A DNA stretch of 64,000 bases from Nanobdellota archaeon (lineage in GTDB: Archaea; Nanobdellota; Nanobdellia; Pacearchaeales; GW2011-AR1): contig DUKY01000012.1 in NCBI GenBank assembly GCA_013329055.1, positions 38,088 through 102,087 of the forward strand. The letters run 5' to 3'. The number at the start of each line of letters is the position of its first letter. Positions within the stretch are counted from its first letter, which is position 1. The notes beneath the pieces were generated by a model. That model made no database searches. It had not been told where the DNA came from and saw only the letters and a program-made list of their open reading frames with translations. This document shows positions 17,481 to 27,554 of the stretch, piece after piece. A program made the translations under genes and the position numbers.

Positions 17481-18482
17481 TTATTCTTCAGCTTGCACAG
17501 CCCCGAATAAAATATTCCCTGTGCAATTACCTGCTACACCTCGAGGAACATAAACTCTCCAATATGTTCCATTAATAGCATCATCATTAGAATCATTCTG
17601 TCGATAATTTAAATTAAATCTTTTTACAGTCGCACCAGCACTTAAATTAGTATAATTTGCTTCAAAATCTGAAAAAGTTAATGGCCCGGTAATTGATGTA
17701 TTAAGCCTGAATTTTTCATAGCCTATGCTAATATTTTGGATATTACCTAAAGTACAATTCATAGAATAATTATCTCCCTGAGTAACTGCATAACCTGAAA
17801 GACTCAAGTTTAAGATTACATTTCCGGTATTACTTACATTAACAGTTTTTTCCCCTGAAACAGAAGTTGAATTTACAACGCTATAATCAATAGAAGAAGG
17901 AAGACCAATAGATAAAAGTTGGTTTATAGTAATACTATCATTTTGTAAATCACTAAAACCAACACTATCATTAACATATAATGAACAATTCCAATTTCCT
18001 GGATTTGCATAATAATAAATCTGGAAATTACATTGTGCTAAAGCGTGATAATCATCATCACTCACACCACCCCATGAACTAAAATTAGTATTAATAAGAC
18101 AAGAGCCATTCGTATAATGTAAATTATTATCGTTACTTCCACCATAAGAAGAACCGGAAGTAATAAATAATTCAGCAGTTGCATTACCTAAAGTACTGTC
18201 ATTATTATAATCCCTAATCAAACCCTCACATAAAACCGTTTTTGTTGAATTACCAACTAAAGTAACGCTTGAAGCACTATTGTCAATACTAACATTCAAT
18301 AATTCCGGATAAACTTCTCCAACTTGTAATGAAGTAGTAACAGTAACATTATTCCCAACACCCCCGCTAATAAAAGAACTAAAAGAAGTTAGAATGAAAG
18401 ATAATGCAATTAATTCTAAAAATAAAATTCCAATTAACTTTGCTTCAATATTCATTTTTTTATTTAAATTATTTAATTTCAT
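17481..18482 (-). CDS. secreted surface protein, family R
   Basis: N-terminal hydrophobic segment; C-terminal half homologous to 38849..40063 (LNFRQND...STYWR(V/I)YVP.GVAG.C.GNI). Confidence 0.75.
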   Translation of the reverse strand: MKLNNLNKKMNIEAKLIGILFLELIALSFILTSFSSFISGGVGNNVTVTTSLQVGEVYPELLNVSIDNSASSVTLVGNSTKTVLCEGLIRDYNNDSTLGNATAELFITSGSSYGGSNDNNLHYTNGSCLINTNFSSWGGVSDDDYHALAQCNFQIYYYANPGNWNCSLYVNDSVGFSDLQNDSITINQLLSIGLPSSIDYSVVNSTSVSGEKTVNVSNTGNVILNLSLSGYAVTQGDNYSMNCTLGNIQNISIGYEKFRLNTSITGPLTFSDFEANYTNLSAGATVKRFNLNYRQNDSNDDAINGTYWRVYVPRGVAGNCTGNILFGAVQAEE

Positions 18483-18491
18483 TTTCTAATT

Positions 18492-19256
18492 TTAAGTACC
18501 TATTTCTACATAAACATAATATGCAGTAGCCCCTGAAAAACCAGGAGAACCATCCTCAGGAACAATCATCTGAAAATCATATTTTGAACCATCATATCCT
18601 GCCACATCTTCTTCTAAAATAGTAGCATAAACAGTATTTACTCCGTCACTTAAAGCCATTTCCTCGAAACTTGAATCTTGTGCTACATCATTTACATAAG
18701 TGTTTATTGTAGGACAAGTATTAGCAGGAATAGAAACAGCCCCAACCCAAAAAGTACTATGTGTTCCGGGAGCAGATGCATTGAAGGTCTTATTTAATTG
18801 ATCATTTGAATTATTATGATTCATTGCAATTGCTTCAGTGCTAAGATACGTTGCATTTGAACAATTAACACTTGCCCAAGTAATTGCACCAGATTGCCTT
18901 GTCGCATAAACTCTACCAGTAATTGTCGTAATACTCCAATCATAAATAGTAGAACCAGCTGAATCATCTAAGGTAAAACTACCTGTAACATTACCAACAA
19001 ATGCTTTCCATCGAGGATTTTGAATAGTCGCAGATAAATTGAAAGTAGAAACATATCCCCCAGAGATATTAAACATCTTTGCACTAACTGCATCCTTTGT
19101 CTCATTTGTAACACTAGTAATTGTATCAGGACCACCAGGGTTCGCTGCAAAAACTAAACCAAATGAAGTTAATGATAATAAAAAACCAATTAATATAAGA
19201 ACAACTAAAAGAATCTCCTTCTCTTTTTTTAATCTATTTTCAATATTTTTTTGCAT
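18492..19256 (-). CDS. secreted surface protein, family Q copy 1
   Basis: Signal/TM N-terminus; near-identical blocks with 43841..44632 (FNISGGYVSTFNLSATIQNPRWKAFVGNVTGSFTLDDS...). Confidence 0.8.
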   Translation of the reverse strand: MQKNIENRLKKEKEILLVVLILIGFLLSLTSFGLVFAANPGGPDTITSVTNETKDAVSAKMFNISGGYVSTFNLSATIQNPRWKAFVGNVTGSFTLDDSAGSTIYDWSITTITGRVYATRQSGAITWASVNCSNATYLSTEAIAMNHNNSNDQLNKTFNASAPGTHSTFWVGAVSIPANTCPTINTYVNDVAQDSSFEEMALSDGVNTVYATILEEDVAGYDGSKYDFQMIVPEDGSPGFSGATAYYVYVEIGT

Positions 19257-19336
19257 TTTTTTATACTCTTTCTTTTCTCATTCATCCTTTTCTTTTCCTC
19301 GTTTTAATAAAAATAAAAATAAAAAATAAAATAACC

Positions 19337-20056
19337 TTATTCTAGCTCTACATAAAAGTAGTACGGTCTAGTAGCAGTATCAGTTCCATGACCATCCTCT
19401 AAAACTAACATTTGGAAATCATGTGAAGCATCGTTAAAACCAAGCATATCTTCTTCTAAGATTGATGCAAAAATAGTTTCATTGCTTCCGCCTTTTAATA
19501 ATACCTCTTCAAATTCAGTATCAACACCAGCACCAGTATCTCCGTAAATTCTAGCTGACATACATGTATTAGTGTTAATCAAAATATTATTCACATAAAA
19601 CGCATCATGGTTTTGTAAATTGAATGTTTCATCAACACCATCAACATCATCACCAAGAATATTATATTCTAATTCTAAATTTGGAGTAAATGTTGTATTA
19701 TTGTAACATTGTGTTCCAACCCAATTAACTGAATTATTAACTGAAGCATAGATTTCACCCTCTGGACTTGCTAGTGACCAATTGTACATTACATTATCAC
19801 TTCCATCTGCTAATTGAATAGTACCTGTAATATTCCCAAAATAACCTTGCCAGCTCTGTGTTGTAGTAAAAGCAACAACAGTCATCTCAGTAACATTACC
19901 TGCAATTGCAGCATGACTTCCAGCAACATCAGCAGGAGCAGTAGCATTCGAAATGCTTGTAAGTGTACCACCTGATGGAACTACAGCATAAACAACAACC
20001 AAAGAGAGAACTAAAGCTAGAATTGGTAATAACAACAATCTATAAATCTTACTCAT
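19337..20056 (-). CDS. secreted surface protein, family P copy 1
   Basis: Signal peptide; blocks shared with 44693..45421 and 46214..46942; SD-like GGAGGG upstream on the minus strand. Confidence 0.82.
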   Translation of the reverse strand: MSKIYRLLLLPILALVLSLVVVYAVVPSGGTLTSISNATAPADVAGSHAAIAGNVTEMTVVAFTTTQSWQGYFGNITGTIQLADGSDNVMYNWSLASPEGEIYASVNNSVNWVGTQCYNNTTFTPNLELEYNILGDDVDGVDETFNLQNHDAFYVNNILINTNTCMSARIYGDTGAGVDTEFEEVLLKGGSNETIFASILEEDMLGFNDASHDFQMLVLEDGHGTDTATRPYYFYVELE

Positions 20057-20100
20057 CTCTTTTTTAATATCCCTCCTTTCATTAAATACTATATATTTAT

Positions 20101-20118
20101 ATACGAATATATTCGCAC
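20101..20118 (-). promoter_or_regulatory. palindromic candidate operator next to TATA box upstream of family P copy 1
   Basis: GTGCGAA-TATA-TTCGTAT (minus strand) directly downstream of TTTATAAAT; same layout as 59346-59363. Confidence 0.45.
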
Positions 20119-20185
20119 AGATTTATAAACCTTCCGAAATGATTTGTTATCCTAAAAAGGTAAAAAAATAACCACAGCGAAGATG

Positions 20186-23100
20186 TTAAATAAGTTCAGC
20201 ATAAAAAACTGCACTTTCAGAGTTAGTTGAATCATATTCTCGAAGCATAGCAGGAACACGAATTTCATAATCATAAACCCCATATGCCCCCACACCTCCC
20301 TGATTAATTTCAGTTACAAAAATTAAATCTTCTTTATCCACTTCATCAAACTCTAAATCTCCAATGTCATCTAAAGAATCCCATAAAATACCAGTAACAA
20401 AATTAGTATTATTTGTAGAGTTTGTTATAGGAATATAATTAACCACCTTGCCAAAGATACTCAGATTAATAGTGCTATCATTATTATAAAGAGAATCAAC
20501 AGAATCTTCAAAATTACTCATATTTAAAAGAGAATCAATTTCAATAAAATCATCAGTAGAATTATCCAAATTTATTTTTTTCCCGATTGCAACTAAATCT
20601 AACCAAGATATATCACTTTCAAGGTCACTAATAAAAACTTCTCCTTGGCTAAAGTTAATTATATTCCAATTGAGAACAGGATCTTCAGAATTATCCATTA
20701 AACTGTAATTACTACTTGAATCAATCTCGCCATAAAAGAAATGCCAACTTCCAACAGTAATATTCAAGCTAACCTCATTATTGCTTTCATTCCATTCGTC
20801 ATATGTACCATTAGTTGCAAATGGAGGATCAACTAAAACAAAAATTTCGCTTGTCCCGATATCAGCAATATAAGTAGTATTAACTTCAGTCAGATTATAC
20901 ATTGAAATATTAATCAATTTATCAGCCCCAATTTGAGACCCACCTAAATCAGGATCCCCATCATAAAACTTTACAACAACATTATTAATATCTGTACCAC
21001 CAAGATTTTCTAGAGTCAAATTAATAAAAACAGATTCACCTTCTTTAGGATTTGTAACATTAAAACTAAATGTGCTTTGATTCAGGAAAAAATCAGGATA
21101 AGTAAAATTAAATCCATAAGTTAAACTATTATTAGAATTATTTAATGCATCCCAGCAAGTTACATTCCAATTGTGCCATCCCAGAGTTAATCCTGCAACA
21201 CTCTCAGGATTTGAAATTCCACTTGTAACCCATTCATCATTTTTCTTAACAACACCATCAACAATTAAATCACATTGAAAAATATTATAAACAGAGTCAT
21301 TTGCCGTCCATCTAAAAGTCACAGAACCACCGTCAAAATATTTACCGGAATCATTTAATGGAAGTTCTAATTCAATAGTCGGAGGAGAAATATCACGAGT
21401 GAAATGATAAAAGGTTGCATTAGCTAAATTTAAATCAGCATCAGAACATTCAACAGTCCAATTATGCTCTCCTTCACTTATCCCCCCAACAGGAGTAAAA
21501 GAATTTTCTTCATTTTTATTAATAGTATTATCTGTTTGATTTAATCCTTCATCAAGATATAATTTACACTGAGTAATTCCTACAGCATCATAAGGAATAT
21601 ATCTAAATGTAACTGTTGAATTTGTTGCAATCCAATTATCACTTGGAAGAGTTAAATTAACTATTGGAGGAGCAATAACACTAAAATTAATCAAAGAAGT
21701 TATATTATAATTTTTAGCCTGATCAATACATTCAATATACCATGTATAATTTCCATCATTTCTCAATAAATATTGAAGATTCGTTCCATTGACAAAAATA
21801 TCATCTTCAAACTCATTAAAATCATCAACACTCACATTACAAGTAATATTTTCTGCCATGTTATCAATTAAAGTAAAATTCAATGTGATATTATTCGTAG
21901 TTATAACTTCATCCTGATAAGGAGAATTGATAATAATTGTCGGCTTTATTGTATCAATATAAAGATATTGAATATTATCTGTGCCAACTAAAGATTCAGA
22001 GTCGCTGACATTCACAGTCCAATTATAAAATCCATCAACTAAACCAAAAACAGTAAAATTATTTATCTCATTATTTATCAAGAGGGTAGAATTTGATTGA
22101 TTCAGGATGCCATTCAAAATCAAACTTGAATTTACCATATCATCATTACCGTCACTAATATTATAGTAAAATACTAAACTAGTAGAATTTGCCCAATAAT
22201 AATTTTCAGGACTGGTTAAATTAACAGTTGGAGGAAGATATAACGTAAAATTTCTTGTTTCACTTGAATTTAAATTTCCGGAATCATCAATACAAGTTAC
22301 ATTCCAATATTTTAAACCCCCTAAAGAAAATGTAAAAGGAACAATGGTATTGCTCCCATTAATCGCAGTTGTAAAATTTTGAACAACACCGTCAATAGTT
22401 AAATTACACCCAATATTCAAATCTAAATCATCAATAACAGTATAATTAAATGATACAGTTGAATCATAAACCATTGCCTCAGAAAGAGGATAATTTAAAT
22501 TAATTATCGGCTTTGCTAAATCAACAGTAAAATTTCTATAACTAGTTTGATTTACAAGACCAATAGTATCATTACACATTATAGACCAATTATGATATCC
22601 GCTGCCTAAAGTTAAAGTAAAATTATTTTGTGCACCATTTAAAATCGCGGTAGAATTTGATTGATTATAGGCACCATTTAAGTATAAATTACAGGAACTT
22701 AAATTAGTATTATCGCTAGGAGTATAAAATAATTCAACATTTGTCGTATTAAAAAATGCATTATTTTGAGTATTCGAAATAACACTTGGAGATTTGGAAA
22801 CATTAATTATTCTTGTTGCACTGTTGTTAATATTATTTGCCTGATCAATACAGGTAACATTCCAATATTTAACACCGTCGGTTAAAGAACTAATTAATCG
22901 ATTAGTTAATGTTCCATTATTTGCATTAAAATTCAAATCTTTAACAATACCATTAATAGTCAAATTACAAACTAAAACAGAATCAAGATTATCAATAATT
23001 GTGAAATTGAAATTAATATCAGATATTAAAAACTGTGAAGCATTATCAGGCTTGCTTAAATTTAAAATTGGAAGAGTCGTATCAATATAAAAAGTTTTAT

Positions 23101-26100
23101 TTGCAGGTTTAGTTGATAAACCTCCAGTGTCTGTACAGTTCACAGTCCAATTATATTGCCCGTCATCCCAAGAACTTAGAGTAAAATTATTAATTTGGCT
23201 ATTAAGAATAACTGTTGAATTTGATTGATTATAAATTCCGTTAATATAAAGAGAACAATTAATCAAATCATTATTATCTGTTGCATTGTAATATAAAACA
23301 GGATTACTTATATTAAACCAAGTTGGATCAAAAAGTTCTAAAGAGACAGTAGGAGGATAATCAACAATCGTAAAGTTCCAGGTGGCACTGGTGTTCAAAT
23401 TTTTTGCATTATCAATACAACTAACATTCCATAAATGATTTCCCATACCTAAACTCACTGTTTGATTTGTAAATGTCCCATTATTTGCATTAAAATTTAA
23501 ATCTTTAACAATACTATCAACAGTTAAATTACACACCAATACTGAGTCCAAATTGTCATTTGCACTAAAATTAAAATTAATATTAGTGGTATAAATAACT
23601 TCATCATCCGAAGGATAAATTAGATTTAATTGCGGTAAAACAGTATCAACACTAAAATTCTTAGTTGTATCAGTGCCATTTAACCCTGCAGAATCATAAC
23701 AAACAACAGTCCAATTATAATTATTGTTTCCCAAGGTTAAAGTAAAATTATTAGTCGAACCATTAATAATTGGTGTTGAATTTGTTTGATTAAAAAGACC
23801 ATTTAGGTATAATGAACAATTATCAAATTGACCATTATCATCACTTGCAAGATATTCTAATAAAACATTGCTAGTATTAAACCAATAATTATCAGCAGTA
23901 ACTAAAGACACGCTTGGAGCCTGATTTGCACCGGTAATTGTGACCTTTTTTGTGGTTGTACCATTAAAACTAGAATAACTTGAAATTCCCACACAACGAA
24001 TATTATTTATCGATTCTATATTTCCTCTAATAGTAAAATTAGTAGAAGAGATATTTGTAGTTGTGTTACCTAAATTATGAGGATTTGTTTCACTGCCGGA
24101 TAAGATTAAATTTCCTGATGCACCAATATTAGTCCAACCAGTTGCAGAAGTGTTATATTGAACATAAACATTAGTATCCAAACATTTACCGGCATCACAA
24201 CTTGCATTACAGGTAACATTTAAATCCTGTGCAGTTAAAATATTTTGATCAGTTGTTGGAGCAACCAATTCTGTATTCAAATTTCCTAAAGAAATAAAAT
24301 CCGGAAATTCCACATAAGAAAGTCTAAGGTTATCCCAGTAATGGGTAACAGTAACAGCACCAGTATCAGTATTTCTAACATTTAAAACTAATTTTATTCT
24401 ATCTGTGCTGGATAAATATAAACCATCAGGATTGTTACAACTCCCTGTCCAGGTTCCTGTTCCTGATGTAATCCTTGTCCCTCCTGTAGAATCATCACCA
24501 TGCTGGCAAATTAAAAAATCCCCTGAAGTATTAGTTACATAAACTTTCCAGGTTAAATATGCTTTATTATTTGCACTTGCACTTGCAACAGCACTAAATG
24601 AAATAGTTCCAGAAGGAATAAATGCTCCATTATTCACCATAAATGGACTAACAGCCTCAACAAGAGAATATAGTCCTCCGGCAGGAACAGAATAAGCAAC
24701 ATTATTTTCAACTGCATCCCGATTATTATTTAGATAGATATTTGCAGTAGAACTAAAATTAGAAGTATAAGTTTCATACCAACGAGCTTGATATGTTTGA
24801 GGAGAAAAGGAGATATTAATATTTCTTGTTTCGCTTGCATTTTCATTGCCTGCTTCATCAAAACAATGTATACTCCAATTATGCAATCCATCAGAAACAG
24901 GATAACTGATTGTTTGATTTATTCCTTTACTAATCGTCGTATCAGTTAAAACATTAGCATCATCAATGAACAAAGAACAATTATCAACATCATTTGCATC
25001 ACTAACATTAAAAATAAAATCAACACCAAAAGTAGAATTTGAAAAAGAGTCATTTGCAGGAAAAACTTGTGTTACAAAAGGAAGAGTAGAATCAAGAATA
25101 AAAGTTCTATTCACAAAATCAAATACACAACCATTAGCATCATCACAACATTGAATATTCCATAAGTATGAGCCTTCTCCTGAATAAGTATTTATAAAAT
25201 CATTAATTGAACCATTTGTAATTATAGTTGAATTTGATTTATTGAATAAAAAACTTCCGGAAGAATTATCCCATAAACTGCAATTCAAAAAATTACCAGA
25301 AGTTAAAGGAGTATAACCAAAGGTTACAGAAAAATTATTCAAAACCTGCATATTAGAAGGGGAATTTAAATTTAAACTTAATGCACCTGCAACTTGATAA
25401 GATATATTAAGATAAACATAATCAATATTCAATTTTATAAATGCCCCGGCAGTAGGAACTTTTATCGCAGTCATATTTAATTTAAGATTTTCTAATTGTA
25501 CTTCACTTAAACTGCTCAAATCATAACTTACAGTTGATTCAGAAGTTTGCCCTGTACAATCAGAGTTTAAAAAAGTCCAGGTTCCGCCATTTGCAGAATA
25601 TGAAATTTCGCAGGAACTCATCCCGGATTCAACATAATATTCAATATATAAATCTGCATCAAGAATTGTTGCACCAGCCGGAATCAATGAAGTATTTGTT
25701 AAATCAATCACACCTTTAGCTAAATTACCGGATTTTGTGTCTAATCCTCCCCCCAGATAAACATTATTACTTGAAGTTACATCACTGCAGGCACAAGAAC
25801 CGCTAGCACCATTATCCAAACAAACATCAATTGCTGTGCAAACACCAAGGATAGTTGGATCAATAACATAATCAAATTCTACTTCACCAATTACTTTTAA
25901 ATCAAAAGTATTTTGCTCTTCGGATAAAAAATTCAAAAATATTTGATATTTTTTATATTCATTAATTTCTCCAAAATCTGCAATTTTAACATTTGATTCC
26001 TTTTCATAAACTTCGATACGACCATTTCCTTTAGCATAAATAGTAATATCATTTTGATTCGTTAAGTTCTTTTCAAAAGTTACTCTTAAAAATTCTTGAT

Positions 26101-27136
26101 TAGAAATTAAAACAAAATTTTCATCAATATCTTTAATCAAATCATAAACCTCTTCAATAAAATTTCGCTGTGAATCTAAATGTTCAGCTTTAGTCACTAA
26201 AATAATTTCAAAAGTTTGAGTCGATAAATGAGGGGCAATCCATTCAACATAGTCTAAAAATCCATCATTATCAGAATCATAAGCTTCAAAATCAAGATAT
26301 TTTTCACCACCTTTCCAATAAATTTTAATTAAATCTTTTTCATCCGGAGTAAATATTTCATTAATGTTAGTATAAGCTAAAACATTTTCATAATGAATAT
26401 CAGAAGATACAATAACTTCTTTTTCCGTAAATGAAATATCTTTTTCGATTTTTTGAGGAGTAGGAGTATTATATTTAATTTCTATTTCTCCGTCAATATC
26501 TGTTAAGATAATTTCTTTTTCATTTTCTTTTCCGGATAAAGAATTCAGAATATTGCTAAAGATTAAATTATTTTCTACAAATTCAATAGATTGATTATTC
26601 TCTAAAACAACAATCTCTTCACTTAATTCTGGAATTTTTATTCTAATTTTTTTTGCATTAGACATATCAATTTCTTTCGTCCATAAAACAGGCTTGCCTA
26701 TAACAATACCAGGATAATTTTCAGACAATTTCTTTGATTCTTCAATAATACCTAGATTACTTAAAGAAAAATTGTCTTTATTCAAAGTATTTGAGTTTAT
26801 CTCAGAGACTTCTGGTTTTTCTAAAACTTCAAAATTAAAAGTTTCAGAAATATTTTCAGTTTTAAGAATAACTTCATAAAAACCAGCTTCTTTTAATTTA
26901 AAAGTAAACATATCATTATAACCTTCTTTAATTAAAATTTGATTAGGAGTAATAATTTTCAAAGTATAATTCCCATAAGATCTTAAATCAAATTTAACAT
27001 CTTCCCCCACAAAATAACTTTTTTCAAACGAAAATAAAGACGACAAAAAAGGTAAAAATAACAATAATAAAGTTAAAACTAAAATTAAAAAACTTAAACA
27101 AATCTTGCCCCTTTTTCCTAAAACTAATTGAAACAT
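20186..27136 (-). CDS. giant secreted adhesin-like protein (2316 aa) with repeated Ig-like modules, a CARDB-like segment and C-terminal surface domain
   Basis: N-terminal hydrophobic helix; repeated ~100 aa modules (NCSLYxNG.xNQSNST..NxFTLxxxxGxxNWTVxCxD); dense N-x-S/T sequons; C-terminus homologous to 56093..57958. Confidence 0.85.
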   Translation of the reverse strand: MFQLVLGKRGKICLSFLILVLTLLLLFLPFLSSLFSFEKSYFVGEDVKFDLRSYGNYTLKIITPNQILIKEGYNDMFTFKLKEAGFYEVILKTENISETFNFEVLEKPEVSEINSNTLNKDNFSLSNLGIIEESKKLSENYPGIVIGKPVLWTKEIDMSNAKKIRIKIPELSEEIVVLENNQSIEFVENNLIFSNILNSLSGKENEKEIILTDIDGEIEIKYNTPTPQKIEKDISFTEKEVIVSSDIHYENVLAYTNINEIFTPDEKDLIKIYWKGGEKYLDFEAYDSDNDGFLDYVEWIAPHLSTQTFEIILVTKAEHLDSQRNFIEEVYDLIKDIDENFVLISNQEFLRVTFEKNLTNQNDITIYAKGNGRIEVYEKESNVKIADFGEINEYKKYQIFLNFLSEEQNTFDLKVIGEVEFDYVIDPTILGVCTAIDVCLDNGASGSCACSDVTSSNNVYLGGGLDTKSGNLAKGVIDLTNTSLIPAGATILDADLYIEYYVESGMSSCEISYSANGGTWTFLNSDCTGQTSESTVSYDLSSLSEVQLENLKLNMTAIKVPTAGAFIKLNIDYVYLNISYQVAGALSLNLNSPSNMQVLNNFSVTFGYTPLTSGNFLNCSLWDNSSGSFLFNKSNSTIITNGSINDFINTYSGEGSYLWNIQCCDDANGCVFDFVNRTFILDSTLPFVTQVFPANDSFSNSTFGVDFIFNVSDANDVDNCSLFIDDANVLTDTTISKGINQTISYPVSDGLHNWSIHCFDEAGNENASETRNINISFSPQTYQARWYETYTSNFSSTANIYLNNNRDAVENNVAYSVPAGGLYSLVEAVSPFMVNNGAFIPSGTISFSAVASASANNKAYLTWKVYVTNTSGDFLICQHGDDSTGGTRITSGTGTWTGSCNNPDGLYLSSTDRIKLVLNVRNTDTGAVTVTHYWDNLRLSYVEFPDFISLGNLNTELVAPTTDQNILTAQDLNVTCNASCDAGKCLDTNVYVQYNTSATGWTNIGASGNLILSGSETNPHNLGNTTTNISSTNFTIRGNIESINNIRCVGISSYSSFNGTTTKKVTITGANQAPSVSLVTADNYWFNTSNVLLEYLASDDNGQFDNCSLYLNGLFNQTNSTPIINGSTNNFTLTLGNNNYNWTVVCYDSAGLNGTDTTKNFSVDTVLPQLNLIYPSDDEVIYTTNINFNFSANDNLDSVLVCNLTVDSIVKDLNFNANNGTFTNQTVSLGMGNHLWNVSCIDNAKNLNTSATWNFTIVDYPPTVSLELFDPTWFNISNPVLYYNATDNNDLINCSLYINGIYNQSNSTVILNSQINNFTLSSWDDGQYNWTVNCTDTGGLSTKPANKTFYIDTTLPILNLSKPDNASQFLISDINFNFTIIDNLDSVLVCNLTINGIVKDLNFNANNGTLTNRLISSLTDGVKYWNVTCIDQANNINNSATRIINVSKSPSVISNTQNNAFFNTTNVELFYTPSDNTNLSSCNLYLNGAYNQSNSTAILNGAQNNFTLTLGSGYHNWSIMCNDTIGLVNQTSYRNFTVDLAKPIINLNYPLSEAMVYDSTVSFNYTVIDDLDLNIGCNLTIDGVVQNFTTAINGSNTIVPFTFSLGGLKYWNVTCIDDSGNLNSSETRNFTLYLPPTVNLTSPENYYWANSTSLVFYYNISDGNDDMVNSSLILNGILNQSNSTLLINNEINNFTVFGLVDGFYNWTVNVSDSESLVGTDNIQYLYIDTIKPTIIINSPYQDEVITTNNITLNFTLIDNMAENITCNVSVDDFNEFEDDIFVNGTNLQYLLRNDGNYTWYIECIDQAKNYNITSLINFSVIAPPIVNLTLPSDNWIATNSTVTFRYIPYDAVGITQCKLYLDEGLNQTDNTINKNEENSFTPVGGISEGEHNWTVECSDADLNLANATFYHFTRDISPPTIELELPLNDSGKYFDGGSVTFRWTANDSVYNIFQCDLIVDGVVKKNDEWVTSGISNPESVAGLTLGWHNWNVTCWDALNNSNNSLTYGFNFTYPDFFLNQSTFSFNVTNPKEGESVFINLTLENLGGTDINNVVVKFYDGDPDLGGSQIGADKLINISMYNLTEVNTTYIADIGTSEIFVLVDPPFATNGTYDEWNESNNEVSLNITVGSWHFFYGEIDSSSNYSLMDNSEDPVLNWNIINFSQGEVFISDLESDISWLDLVAIGKKINLDNSTDDFIEIDSLLNMSNFEDSVDSLYNNDSTINLSIFGKVVNYIPITNSTNNTNFVTGILWDSLDDIGDLEFDEVDKEDLIFVTEINQGGVGAYGVYDYEIRVPAMLREYDSTNSESAVFYAELI

Positions 27137-27311
27137 TTTAACCCTTTTTTAAGGCAATTTTTATCAAAAAATTACCCCTTATATTAACAATAATTAATAT
27201 AAACAAAACTTTAAATAGGTTTTTGAAGAAAAGTTTAACATTTTCGATAAAATCCCGCAAAAAGTTTAAATATCAAACTAATAATTCATTTTATAACAAG
27301 ATGAGAATAAA

Positions 27312-27554
27312 ATGGTTACAGCAATTTATGATAAAATATTTTCTTTTATGAACATTAATTTAAATAATAAAGTATTTTGGATAGCTTTTATTACAATTTT
27401 AGTAATTTATTTTGTATTAATCCTAAAGACATTTCTAAAAAATAACAGAGACATACAACAAAAAGCAAAACAACAAAGGAAAATTGAATTAAAAAAAATT
27501 AAAAAACAAAAAAAAGAATTACAAAAATTCAGAAAAATAATTGAAGGGTTATAA
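27312..27554 (+). CDS. small single-TM protein with Lys-rich tail
   Basis: 80 aa, one TM followed by a KKIKKQKKELQKFRK tail. Confidence 0.5.
   Translation: MVTAIYDKIFSFMNINLNNKVFWIAFITILVIYFVLILKTFLKNNRDIQQKAKQQRKIELKKIKKQKKELQKFRKIIEGL

Noticed and set aside
18968-19329. ORFs 18968..19150 (-) and 19039..19329 (+)
   Set aside because: Overlap the well-supported family Q gene in other frames or antisense; low complexity.
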